NCBI RefSeq assembly: GCF_024160145.1
Contig: NZ_JAMYWQ010000019.1
Coordinates: 1 to 64,000 of the forward strand
DNA from: Serratia nevei
Lineage (GTDB): Bacteria > Pseudomonadota > Gammaproteobacteria > Enterobacterales > Enterobacteriaceae
Direction of reading: 5' to 3'
DNA length: 64,000 nucleotides
The notes beneath the pieces are model-generated. The model saw only the letters and a list, made by a program, of their open reading frames with translations, did no database searches and was not told the origin of the DNA. Position numbers and translations under genes: made by a program. Below are positions 8,372-16,450 of the stretch, in pieces (positions within the stretch are counted from its first letter, which is position 1; each line of letters opens with the position of its first letter).

Positions 8372-8731
8372 ATGAAGAATTGCCGTTGTTTGATCGTTTT
8401 ACCGCTATTGATGATGACCGCCTGCACCCAATGGGAAAGGCCCGGCGCGGTTGAGAGTACCCGGGATGCCGAATTTGCCGAATGCCGCAGCCGCGGCTAC
8501 GACCGTTTTCCGCCGGATGTGGTGAGAGACGTAGAGTTCAGCTACGAAAACAAATACGTTCCCTGCGAGAAAAATAAGAAAGATTGCCCGTTGGGATACC
8601 GCTATGACAAGGAGCCGTCGATTAAAACGGTGCAGACCGATCGCAATCAGTCCGCCAGAAACGCCACCATCGAGGCCTGCATGTACGGCAAAGGCTGGCG
8701 AGAGAAAACCTACTATTGGCCGCAATGGTAA
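8372..8731 (+). CDS. Predicted lipoprotein, unknown function
   Basis: A 119-residue protein with a short basic start, a hydrophobic stretch and the lipobox MMTAC (Cys 18). The mature part has four further cysteines (in AECRSRGY, VPCEKNKKDCPLGYRY and EACMYGKGW), so disulfides are likely in the periplasm. The repeated pattern of a Cys near Gly-Tyr/Gly-Lys recalls small glycine-zipper-free enterobacterial lipoproteins, but I do not recognise the family. The next gene converges on it with a 40-bp gap. Confidence 0.75.
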   Translation: MKNCRCLIVLPLLMMTACTQWERPGAVESTRDAEFAECRSRGYDRFPPDVVRDVEFSYENKYVPCEKNKKDCPLGYRYDKEPSIKTVQTDRNQSARNATIEACMYGKGWREKTYYWPQW

Positions 8732-8771
8732 TGTAGCGGCGTTTGCCCAGGGTGAAACGCCGCCAACCCGC

Positions 8772-10040
8772 TCAGCTGCCGTCATCATCACGGTTCAGCC
8801 CCAACGCAGCCAACGTTTCCACTCTGGCCGGCGATAAAGGCACACGCGGCGGCGGCAAAGACCAGCCCAGCAATTGCCTCGCCGCCGTCGCGCAGACTCT
8901 GCCCTGGCATGCCCCCATGCCACAGCGGCTGCTCAGCTTGGCCGTGTTCCAATCCGGCTGGTGGCGCACCTGTTCCAGCGTGACGTCTTCGCAGCGGCAC
9001 AGCAGCGTCTGCGGCTTGGCCAGCGAATTCAAACTTTTATCGAGCGCAAAGGATGTTGCCGCTGCCGCGGCGAAACGCCGCCACACTCGCCGCTGCGCCG
9101 CCAAGGCGTCGGCTTTTGCCCTCTGCCCGGTGGCGGCATAACCGGCAATGGCGCCTTCGGTGAGTGCCAATTCACTGCCGCCGATGCCGGTGCACTCCCC
9201 GGCGGCATAAATTTGCGCCTGGTTGGTTTGCTGCCAATGATCCACCGCCACGGCGTCATGTTCGATCCGACACCCCAGCAGCATCGCCAGCTCGATGTTC
9301 GCCACCAGACCGAAACCGCAGGCCAGCCTGTCGCAGGCCAGCGTACTTTCCCGCCCGCCGCTGTCGACACGCACCGACGTTAAGCGCTCTTGCCCCAATG
9401 CCGCCAGTACCCGGCTACCGGCACGGTAACGCCCCGGCACCAGAGAAAGCGCCTGACGCAGCTTGGCCGGCCAGCGCCACAGGCCACCGGCGAATGCCGC
9501 CAAGCGCCACAGCGGCGCCTGCTCCGCCACCAGTATCACCTTGCCGCCGGCCTGTTTCACGCTGTTCGCCACCGCCAGCAGCAGTGGGCCGCTGCCGGCT
9601 ATCACCACCCGCTCACCGCGGATCGCCAGCCCCTGCTTGATTTGCGCCTGTAGACCACCGGCACCGCTCACCCCCGGCAGTGTCCAACCGGGAAACGGCA
9701 GCAGCAGTTCACGCGCGCCATTGCATAAAATCAGCTTTTGATAGCGAATCACGCCACAGCCTGCGGCATCTTCATACGCCAATCGATCCGCACCGCACAG
9801 CGCCACCAGCTTGCAGCCGGACTGCAGCGCAATATTTTGCCGCACCGCCAGCGCCTGCCGATAGCGGTTCGCCGCTTCAGGCAAAACCACCTGCGGCCCA
9901 TCGCGCCAGATTTGCCCCCCGGGATACGGATTATCATCGATCATTCGCACCTGACCACCGCTTTCCGCCGCCGCCAGCGCCGCCGCCATGCCGGCCGGCC
10001 CGGCGCCGACGATCAATACTTCGCAATCGAAGTCACTCAT
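8772..10040 (-). CDS. FAD/NAD(P)-binding subunit of D-hydroxyproline dehydrogenase (HcnB/OoxA-like)
   Basis: Flavoprotein of 422 residues. The FAD-binding motif VLIVGAGPAGMAAA starts the protein, a second Rossmann fold (VVIAGSGPLLLAVANSV) sits near residue 145, and the end carries a BFD-type [2Fe-2S] domain with Cys pairs CRCEDVT and CGMGACQGRVC. This is the layout of the alpha subunit of hydrogen cyanide synthase/opine oxidase/D-hydroxyproline dehydrogenase. The adjacent 2Fe-2S protein, DadA-like oxidase and hydroxyproline epimerase point to D-hydroxyproline as substrate. The start at 10040 overlaps the previous stop and follows AGGAG at a good distance. Expressed as the last gene of a four-gene operon. 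Confidence 0.85.
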   Translation of the reverse strand: MSDFDCEVLIVGAGPAGMAAALAAAESGGQVRMIDDNPYPGGQIWRDGPQVVLPEAANRYRQALAVRQNIALQSGCKLVALCGADRLAYEDAAGCGVIRYQKLILCNGARELLLPFPGWTLPGVSGAGGLQAQIKQGLAIRGERVVIAGSGPLLLAVANSVKQAGGKVILVAEQAPLWRLAAFAGGLWRWPAKLRQALSLVPGRYRAGSRVLAALGQERLTSVRVDSGGRESTLACDRLACGFGLVANIELAMLLGCRIEHDAVAVDHWQQTNQAQIYAAGECTGIGGSELALTEGAIAGYAATGQRAKADALAAQRRVWRRFAAAAATSFALDKSLNSLAKPQTLLCRCEDVTLEQVRHQPDWNTAKLSSRCGMGACQGRVCATAARQLLGWSLPPPRVPLSPARVETLAALGLNRDDDGS

Positions 10041-10293
10041 CATCGCTCCTCTCAATGCGCATGCCGGCTTGGCATAACGTCTGGCACGCCAGGCGACGCA
10101 AGCCGTTAATGGTCACCCGGCACTCCTGACAAATCCCCATACCGCAAAATGGCGCGCGCGGCTGGTGTGAAACCGACAACCGACAACGATCCGCTCCGTA
10201 CAGGCTGAGCGCCGCTGCAACGCTGATACCAACCGGCACCCGGTAGAGTTCGCCGTCGATGCTCAACGCGAGCGTATTTTGCCTTTCATTCAT
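10033..10293 (-). CDS. (2Fe-2S) ferredoxin-like subunit of D-hydroxyproline dehydrogenase
   Basis: Small 86-residue protein with the Fer2-type cysteine pattern CGMGICQECRVTINGLRRLAC, which holds a [2Fe-2S] cluster. It matches the gamma subunit (HcnA/OoxB type) of three-part amino-acid dehydrogenases. The start overlaps the stop of the upstream oxidase gene by 4 bp and the end overlaps the downstream flavoprotein, so the three are translated together. It passes electrons between the two flavin subunits; that role is known for the family and inferred here. Confidence 0.85.
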   Translation of the reverse strand: MNERQNTLALSIDGELYRVPVGISVAAALSLYGADRCRLSVSHQPRAPFCGMGICQECRVTINGLRRLACQTLCQAGMRIERSDDE

Positions 10294-11414
10294 ACCGCCC
10301 GCTCCTCGGCGACAAACGCCCGCGCCGCCAAATACGGGGAATCGTTAATCTCCGGCGTTTGCCGACCGATCTGCGCGGCGATCAGCGCGGCGCTGCCGAG
10401 GGCGGTCGTAACGCCCAATCCCTCGTGCCCCAACGCCAGCCACAGCCAGGGATGTTGCGGGTGCGCGCCCAACAGCGGCAAGCCGTCGGCAGAGGCGGCG
10501 CGCTGCCCGGTCCAGCAACGAATGATGTTCATCTGCGCCAGTGCGGGCAAGAAATGCTGCGCACGCGTGAGCATCGCCGCCAGCAACGACATGTCCAACG
10601 CCGAATCGACGGCGTCGAACTGGCGCGAAGAACCGATCAACAGTTGCCCGGTGGGCCGTGCCTGCACATTGAACGCCACCGACGTGCCGTTGCTGGCATG
10701 CGCGCTGGCGCCGTACCCCAGTTCCACCAGTTGGTGCCGCACCCGTGCAGGATAACGATCGGTGATCGCCAGATGGCCCTTCTTGGCGCGCAGCAACGGC
10801 TGCGGTAACAGGCCGTTGGCACGCAAGCCACAGGCCAAGACCACCACCGGCGCCACCAGGCGCCGGCCGTTCGCCAGCCGCACCGTCCCTGCTTCCAGCG
10901 CTGCCGCTTCGCCATGCACCACCTCGATCGCCGCCCCCCCTTCGGCCAACAGCCAACGCGCCACAAGCGGCGCATAAAGAATGCCGTCACCCGGCACTCG
11001 CAGCCCGCCTGCCAGGCCGCGCCGCAACATCGGTTCCGTGGCGGCGACCTGGCTCGCCGTCAGCAGGTCTGCGGCCACGCCCTGTTCCGCCAGCCGCGCC
11101 TGTTTTTGCTCGGCGATGGCCATTTCATCCGCGTTATCCGCCAGCCACAGCGTACCGCAACCGCACCAGGCACACGCTTGCGGCATCCGCCCCGTCACTT
11201 CGCGCCATAAGCGCAGCGAATAGGCGCTCAACGCCAGCTCGGCCGGATTCTCGTCCATGCACACCAGATGCCCCATGCCGGCAGCGGTGGCGCCGGCGCG
11301 GCGATCGTCCACGACCGAGACCCGATACCCTTCCCGCGCCAACCGCCAGGCGCAGGCGGCACCGATAATGCCGGCGCCCACCACGATGACATCGGCTCCC
11401 CGTCCGGCCCACAT
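10290..11414 (-). CDS. DadA-like FAD-dependent oxidoreductase, catalytic subunit of D-hydroxyproline dehydrogenase
   Basis: FAD-binding D-amino-acid dehydrogenase of 374 residues. The N-terminal dinucleotide motif DVIVVGAGIIGAACAWRLA is followed by the typical DAO-fold segments (MGHLVCMDENPAELALSAYS) and a C-terminal ARPTGQLLIGSSR and HEGLGVTTALGSA. It oxidises D-hydroxyproline, made by the epimerase upstream, to pyrroline-4-hydroxy-2-carboxylate. The ATG at 11414 is coupled to the upstream stop (TGATG). A DadA-like enzyme acting on other D-amino acids cannot be excluded, but the neighbours make hydroxyproline most likely. Confidence 0.85.
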   Translation of the reverse strand: MWAGRGADVIVVGAGIIGAACAWRLAREGYRVSVVDDRRAGATAAGMGHLVCMDENPAELALSAYSLRLWREVTGRMPQACAWCGCGTLWLADNADEMAIAEQKQARLAEQGVAADLLTASQVAATEPMLRRGLAGGLRVPGDGILYAPLVARWLLAEGGAAIEVVHGEAAALEAGTVRLANGRRLVAPVVVLACGLRANGLLPQPLLRAKKGHLAITDRYPARVRHQLVELGYGASAHASNGTSVAFNVQARPTGQLLIGSSRQFDAVDSALDMSLLAAMLTRAQHFLPALAQMNIIRCWTGQRAASADGLPLLGAHPQHPWLWLALGHEGLGVTTALGSAALIAAQIGRQTPEINDSPYLAARAFVAEERAV

Positions 11415-12361
11415 CAACGTATTCCCCAGACAAAGGGATCGCGCGCGTCGAGCAGCAGTTGGCTATCGGCGCACACATAGGCTTGCCCACGAATAAAGGG
11501 AGTAACGCGCTCGCCGCTCCAGCGATAATAGGCCTGGAATTCGCTGCCGATCACGCTGGCCTGCCGCCACTGCGTATCCGGCGGCAGTTTGCCGTCCGCC
11601 GCCAGGCACGCCAGTTTGGCACTGGTGCCGGTGCCGCACGGCGAGCGATCGTAGGCTTTGCCGGGGCACAATACGAAACTGCGGCTGTCGGCCTGCGGAT
11701 CGTCGCCGAACAGTTCGATATGGTCTATCACCCCGTCGTCTTCACCGCGAATACCCGCCTGTTCCAACGCCTGCCGCACCGCCCAGGCGAGCGCGGTCAG
11801 CGCCTCCAGATTCTGCTTATCGATAGCTAACGGCGACTCGCCGATCAGGAAGAACCAGTTGCCGCCCCAGGCGATATCGCCCGTCACCGCCCCGTAACCC
11901 GCTACCTCGAGCCGCACCTGGCGGCGGTAGCGATAGGCCGCCACGTTTTCCACCGTAACGCTGCCGTCGTCATGCAGCGTGGCGTTCACCGGGCCGACCG
12001 GCGTCTCGATCAGATGGCGCCCGGCGTGGATACGCCCCAGGTGCGCCAACGAAGCGATCAGCCCGATAGTGCCGTGGCCGCACATGCCCAGATAGCCGCT
12101 GTTGTTGAAGAAGATCACACCGGCGGAGGCCTGCGGCGAACAAGGGCGGCACAGCAGCGCCCCCACCAGCACATCGTTGCCGCGCGGTTCGAGCATCACC
12201 GCGCAGCGCCAATCGTCATAATGTTGCGCGAAACGCGCCCGCCGTTCCGCCATGCTGCCTTCGCCGAGATCGGGAAAACCTTCCACGATCAGTCGGGTCG
12301 GCTCTCCGCCGGTGTGAGAATCGATCGCCCGCAAAGCGGTGATATGCGCAGAAAGTGCCAT
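11414..12361 (-). CDS. 4-hydroxyproline 2-epimerase
   Basis: Proline racemase family enzyme, 315 residues, that turns trans-4-hydroxy-L-proline into cis-4-hydroxy-D-proline, the first step of breakdown. Both catalytic cysteines are present: MCGHGTIG (about residue 90) and [10 protein letters not shown] (about residue 236). The start at 12361 has AGGAG 7 bp upstream and gives [21 protein letters not shown], the usual family start; the longer frame to 12421 has no site. First gene of the minus-strand operon, divergent from the AraC regulator. Distinguishing it from proline racemase rests mainly on the cluster. Confidence 0.9.
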   Translation of the reverse strand: MALSAHITALRAIDSHTGGEPTRLIVEGFPDLGEGSMAERRARFAQHYDDWRCAVMLEPRGNDVLVGALLCRPCSPQASAGVIFFNNSGYLGMCGHGTIGLIASLAHLGRIHAGRHLIETPVGPVNATLHDDGSVTVENVAAYRYRRQVRLEVAGYGAVTGDIAWGGNWFFLIGESPLAIDKQNLEALTALAWAVRQALEQAGIRGEDDGVIDHIELFGDDPQADSRSFVLCPGKAYDRSPCGTGTSAKLACLAADGKLPPDTQWRQASVIGSEFQAYYRWSGERVTPFIRGQAYVCADSQLLLDARDPFVWGIR

Positions 12362-12751
12362 CGGCGTCTCCTGAGTTAATGAGATGTTACCAATAGCATT
12401 AGCCTGAACGAATGCACGCATGGCGGCTTGATGCGTTTCGGCGCGACGAATGAAGAAATCAGCACAGTGGCGAAGGGATAGGTCTGATATGCCGCAAGCA
12501 TGTAATTAACTGAATTTATAATAACTATTTATTTATCATAGTGTTATTTAAATGCCAGCCCCACACGTAGCGAGAAACGCAGCAGTTTTCAAGCAACTGC
12601 CACGCGCCGTCCGGCAAAAGTATGCGGCAATCCGCATATTTGGCAGCCGGACGGAAATAGCGCTTGATTCGTTACGAGAAAGTTAATATTGATGCGAAAG
12701 CGCCAACCTGGCTCGCCTGTTTTTCCGGCTAACGACCGAAAAGGGACTGCT
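12362..12751. other. 390-bp divergent promoter region between hydroxyproline operon and its regulator
   Basis: No gene. Contains an AT-rich stretch near 12500-12550 likely to hold one or both promoters and a nested inverted repeat at 12606-12654 that may be the regulator's operator or a terminator-like structure. Confidence 0.5.
12606..12654. repeat. Nested inverted repeat upstream of AraC regulator
   Basis: Outer arms CCGTCCGGC (12607-12615) and GCCGGACGG (12646-12654) surround inner arms TATGCGG (12621-12627) and CCGCATA (12632-12638). It lies about 100 bp before the regulator start. It could be a regulator site, a transcript hairpin or a REP-like element; the single copy cannot decide. 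Confidence 0.6.
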
Positions 12752-13606
12752 ATGCGATTCACTTCAGATCATCAGCATCAGGTTTCTCTCTCACCGCCTT
12801 CGTTCGCGGGGCTGCCGGAGCAGGAGGACGTTTTCGCCGTCGAACATCTGTCGCGCCTGTGCGACGGGCTGGCGCAGCAGCGCCCGAACAACCTGCGCGA
12901 TCTGCTGAATACGCTGGCGCTGATCGCGCCGTTGCTGAACGCGATCCCCAACGTGGTGTTCTTTATCAAAGATGCCCAGGCGCGCTACCTGCTGGCCAAC
13001 CTGACGCTGGCCAGGCGCTGCGGTTTCAAGACCGTCACGCCGCTGCTGGGCAAGACCTCCGCCGACGTTTTTCCCGCTCAGCTCGGCTCCGGCTACACCG
13101 AGCAGGATCTGCGGGTATTGCGCCACGGCGTGCTGATCCAGGATCAGTTGGAAATGCACCTGTACAACGGCCGAGAGACCGGCTGGTGCCTGACGCAAAA
13201 GCTGGCGCTGTATGACGCTCACGGAAAAATCATCGGCATGGCGGGTATTTCGCACGATCTGCAGGAAGCCAGGGCCAATCACCCGGCCTACCAACGGCTG
13301 GCGGCGATCGACGTGCACATCCGCCGCCACTATGCCCGGCCAATCGCGCTTGAGGAGCTGACGGCGTTGACCGGCTTGTCGGTGGCGCAGATCGAACGCT
13401 ACTGCAAACGTATCTTCCACCTCACCCCGCGCCAGATGATCCACAAAGTGCGCCTGGAAAAAGCCACGGAACTGCTGGCCGGCGACCAGCCGATCACCGA
13501 TATCGCCCTGCAGTGCGGCTATACCGATCACAGCGCCTTCAGCCGTCAGTTCAAAGCGATGACCGGTTCCACGCCGCGCGACTTCCGCCTGACACTTACC
13601 AGTTAA
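12752..13606 (+). CDS. AraC-family regulator with PAS domain, likely activator of hydroxyproline catabolism
   Basis: A 284-residue regulator. The middle (PNVVFFIKDAQARYLLANLTLA, to GMAGISHDL, about 70-175) is a PAS sensor fold, and the C-terminal 100 residues hold two HTH motifs (ALEELTALTGLSVAQIERY; PITDIALQCGYTDHSAFSRQF) and the AraC ending GSTPRDFR. ATG 12752 has AAGGGA upstream. It sits between the two arms of the hydroxyproline cluster, as the regulator LhpR does in Pseudomonas, but LhpR-like proteins are not always PAS-bearing. Ligand probably hydroxyproline or an intermediate (inference). Confidence 0.85.
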   Translation: MRFTSDHQHQVSLSPPSFAGLPEQEDVFAVEHLSRLCDGLAQQRPNNLRDLLNTLALIAPLLNAIPNVVFFIKDAQARYLLANLTLARRCGFKTVTPLLGKTSADVFPAQLGSGYTEQDLRVLRHGVLIQDQLEMHLYNGRETGWCLTQKLALYDAHGKIIGMAGISHDLQEARANHPAYQRLAAIDVHIRRHYARPIALEELTALTGLSVAQIERYCKRIFHLTPRQMIHKVRLEKATELLAGDQPITDIALQCGYTDHSAFSRQFKAMTGSTPRDFRLTLTS

Positions 13607-13814
13607 CACACTGATTTATCATATTAAAACCACTCCACAGCGGCGCGCCGGCGCTCGGTTTTTTCACGCCCGCGTTCCGGCACCATTGTGCCAATTTCGT
13701 CGCGGCAATCGGCGAAAAGCGTCAAGCCTCTCTGCGTAATACCGGTCAATCTGTCGATGAGCCTCACCAAAGATTCACCTTTCATTAACACTTTCGAACG
13801 ACAGGACAAACACG

Positions 13815-14735
13815 ATGAGCCATAAAGCCATAAGCTGGAGCGGCGTATTCCCGGCGGTGACCACCCAGTTCCGCCACGATTTTTCTCTGGACCTCGACGC
13901 TACCCATACGGTGATCAAAAACCTGGTGCGCGACGGCGTATCCGGCCTGGTGGTGTGCGGCACCGTCGGTGAAAACACCTCGATGACGGTGCAGGAAAAG
14001 CTGGCGGTGATCGAAGTGGCGAGAGACGCCGCCGACGGCAAAGTCCCGGTGATCGCCGGCATTGCCGAGTTCACCACCGCGTTCGCGCAAAATATGGCGC
14101 ATGAAGCCCAAAAAGCCGGCGTCGACGGCATTATGGTGATGCCGGCGCTGGTCTATTCCGCCAAGCCACACGAAACCGCCGCGCACTTTCGCAGCGTCGC
14201 CGGCGCAACCGATCTGCCAATCATGGTCTACAACAACCCGCCGATTTACAAAAATGACGTCACCCCTGACATTCTGACCTCACTGGTCGACTGCGAGAAC
14301 ATCGTGTGCTTCAAAGACTCGTCAGGCGACACCCGTCGTTTTATCGATCTTCGCAACGAAGTCGGCGATCGCTTCGTGCTGTTCGCCGGGTTGGACGACG
14401 TGGTGCTGGAAAGCATCGCCGTTGGTGCGCAAGGCTGGATTTCCGGCATGTCCAACGCCTTCCCGCGCGAGGGAGAAACCCTGTTCCGCCTGGCGAAGGA
14501 AAAACGCTATGAGGAAGCACTGGCGCTATACAGCTGGTTCATGCCGCTGCTGCACCTCGATGCCCGTCCCGATCTGGTGCAGTGCATCAAGCTGTGCGAA
14601 CAGCGGGTCGGCCGCGGCAGCGCCGTCACGCGTCCGCCGCGCCTGGCGCTGCAGGGCGAAACGCTCACCGAGATCAACGCCGTGATCGATCAAGCGCTGG
14701 CCACTCGCCCCGCGTTGCCGAACGTCGGCCTGTAA
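13815..14735 (+). CDS. DapA-family pyrroline-4-hydroxy-2-carboxylate deaminase
   Basis: Class I lyase of the dihydrodipicolinate synthase fold, 306 residues. The Schiff-base Lys is in ENIVCFKDSSGD (about residue 168), the catalytic Tyr in LPIMVYNNPP (about 140), and the N-terminal glycine motif is GLVVCGTVGENTS. Given its neighbours, it should deaminate pyrroline-4-hydroxy-2-carboxylate to 2-oxoglutarate semialdehyde. It is the first gene of the plus-strand operon. A true DHDPS (lysine synthesis) role is unlikely in this context. Confidence 0.87.
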   Translation: MSHKAISWSGVFPAVTTQFRHDFSLDLDATHTVIKNLVRDGVSGLVVCGTVGENTSMTVQEKLAVIEVARDAADGKVPVIAGIAEFTTAFAQNMAHEAQKAGVDGIMVMPALVYSAKPHETAAHFRSVAGATDLPIMVYNNPPIYKNDVTPDILTSLVDCENIVCFKDSSGDTRRFIDLRNEVGDRFVLFAGLDDVVLESIAVGAQGWISGMSNAFPREGETLFRLAKEKRYEEALALYSWFMPLLHLDARPDLVQCIKLCEQRVGRGSAVTRPPRLALQGETLTEINAVIDQALATRPALPNVGL

Positions 14736-14744
14736 CGCTTTCAC

Positions 14745-14763
14745 CGCCCGGCCATGCCGGGCG
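14745..14763 (+). repeat. Intercistronic hairpin
   Basis: CGCCCGGC-CAT-GCCGGGCG is a perfect stem with a 3-nt loop, 10 bp after the deaminase stop and 27 bp before the next start. It has no T-run, so mRNA processing or partial attenuation is more likely than full termination. Confidence 0.6.
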
Positions 14764-14789
14764 TCATGCTTTCTCTACCGGGGGAACCA

Positions 14790-16406
14790 ATGCCCAACGA
14801 TCGCTACGCCGCCATCAGCGGCCAACATTTTATCGGCGGCCAGCGCTGCGCCGCAGGAGAAGCGGCGCTGCTCAGCCTGCGCGCCGACGACGGTGAGCCG
14901 ACCGGCTACCGCTTCCACCAGGCCACGGCGGCAGAAACCGCCGCCGCCGCAGAAGCTGCCGCCGCGGCCTTTGCACCCTATTCGCAGCTCAGCGCGGAAC
15001 AACGCGCGAACTTTCTCGACGCCATTGCCGAGGAGTTAGACGCGTTGGATGAGGATTTCTTCGCCTTCGCCATGCAGGAAACCGCCTTGCCGCCGGCGCG
15101 GTTGAGCGGCGAACGCGCCAGAACCAGCGGCCAGATGCGGCTGTTCGCTACGCTGCTGCGGCGCGGCGACGTCGAGGGCGTGCGCATCGACTGCGCGCTG
15201 CCACAGCGTTCCCCCTTACCACGTCCCGACCTGCGTCAATACCGCACCGCGCTCGGCCCGGTGGCGGTGTTCGGCGCCAGCAACTTCCCGCTGGCGTTCT
15301 CCACCGCGGGCGGCGATACCGCCGCCGCGCTCGCCGCCGGCTGCCCGGTCGTGTTCAAGGCGCACAGCGGCCATATGATCACCGCCGAGCTGACCGCTCA
15401 GGCGATCGAGCGCGCACGGGAACGCACGGGGATGCCTGCCGGCGTCTTCAACATGATCTTCGGCAACCGCGTGGGGGCCGACCTGGTACAACATCCGGCG
15501 ATTCAAGCCGTGGGATTTACCGGCTCGCTGCAAGGCGGCCGGGCACTTTTCGATCTGGCAATGCAGCGCCCTCAACCTATCCCGGTCTTCGCCGAAATGT
15601 CGAGCATCAACCCGGTCGTGATCCTGCCACAGGCGCTGGCGCGGCGCGGGCAACACATCGCGCAGGAGCTAGTCTCTTCCTTCACACTCGGCTGCGGTCA
15701 GTTCTGCACCAAGCCCGGCGTGATCGTCGCGCTGCGCGGCGCCGCCCTCGATCGGCTGGTCGAAACGATGAGCGCCCTGGTCAACGCCGCCGAGCCACAG
15801 CCGATGCTGAACCCTGGCACCCTGGAGCACTACCGCCACGGGCTGGCAGCCCTGGATGCCCATCCGGGCATGAGGCATCTGGCAGGCCGCAGCGAAACGC
15901 CCCCTTTCCGGGCGGCGGCGCAGCTGTATCAGGCGGAAGCGACACTGCTGCTGCAGGCCGATCCGCTGCTGCAACAGGAGGTATTCGGCCCAGCCAGCAT
16001 CCTGGTGGCGGTGGATAATGCAGCGCAGCTGCATGCGGCGCTGGCGGCATTGCAAGGCCAACTGACCGCCACGCTGCTGGCGGACGACGGCGATCTCGAT
16101 ATCGCCGCCGGGCTGACGGCATTGTTGGCGCGCAAAGCCGGCCGGGTGCTGTTCAACGGCTATCCGACCGGGGTAGAAGTGTGCGACGCCATGGTGCACG
16201 GCGGCCCCTACCCGGCGACCAGCGACGCACGCGGCACCTCGGTAGGCACGCTGGCCATTGAGCGTTTCCTGCGGCCGGTTTGCCTGCAAAACACCCCTGC
16301 GGCACTGTTGCCGCCGCCGCTGCAGGACGCCAACCCGCTCAACCTGCTGCGCCTGGTGAACGGCGTTTACACCCGAGATCCCCTGGTTCCACCTGCCCAC
16401 AACTAG
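14790..16406 (+). CDS. 2-oxoglutarate semialdehyde (2,5-dioxovalerate) dehydrogenase
   Basis: NAD(P)-dependent aldehyde dehydrogenase, 538 residues. It has the cofactor segment PVAVFGASNFPLAFS, the general base Glu in PVFAEMSSINPV and the nucleophilic Cys in LGCGQFCTKPG. It makes 2-oxoglutarate, the end of hydroxyproline breakdown. The length above 500 and this motif set fit the AraE/KGSADH type rather than betaine-type enzymes. The ATG at 14790 lies just after GGGG and gives MPNDRYAAISGQHFIGGQ; an in-frame ATG at 14754 falls inside the intercistronic hairpin and is rejected. Confidence 0.9.
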   Translation: MPNDRYAAISGQHFIGGQRCAAGEAALLSLRADDGEPTGYRFHQATAAETAAAAEAAAAAFAPYSQLSAEQRANFLDAIAEELDALDEDFFAFAMQETALPPARLSGERARTSGQMRLFATLLRRGDVEGVRIDCALPQRSPLPRPDLRQYRTALGPVAVFGASNFPLAFSTAGGDTAAALAAGCPVVFKAHSGHMITAELTAQAIERARERTGMPAGVFNMIFGNRVGADLVQHPAIQAVGFTGSLQGGRALFDLAMQRPQPIPVFAEMSSINPVVILPQALARRGQHIAQELVSSFTLGCGQFCTKPGVIVALRGAALDRLVETMSALVNAAEPQPMLNPGTLEHYRHGLAALDAHPGMRHLAGRSETPPFRAAAQLYQAEATLLLQADPLLQQEVFGPASILVAVDNAAQLHAALAALQGQLTATLLADDGDLDIAAGLTALLARKAGRVLFNGYPTGVEVCDAMVHGGPYPATSDARGTSVGTLAIERFLRPVCLQNTPAALLPPPLQDANPLNLLRLVNGVYTRDPLVPPAHN

Positions 16407-16450
16407 CCTGGCCGCATCTGCCTGCCACTCAATAACAAAAGGGTAATACC

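Noticed and set aside
13624-13809. Small minus-strand frame upstream of the DapA-like gene
   Set aside because: Lies in the promoter region, has no ribosome-binding site and no family likeness.
14754-14789. Upstream ATG for the semialdehyde dehydrogenase
   Set aside because: Falls inside a strong intercistronic hairpin; ATG 14790 gives the family N-terminus with a site upstream.
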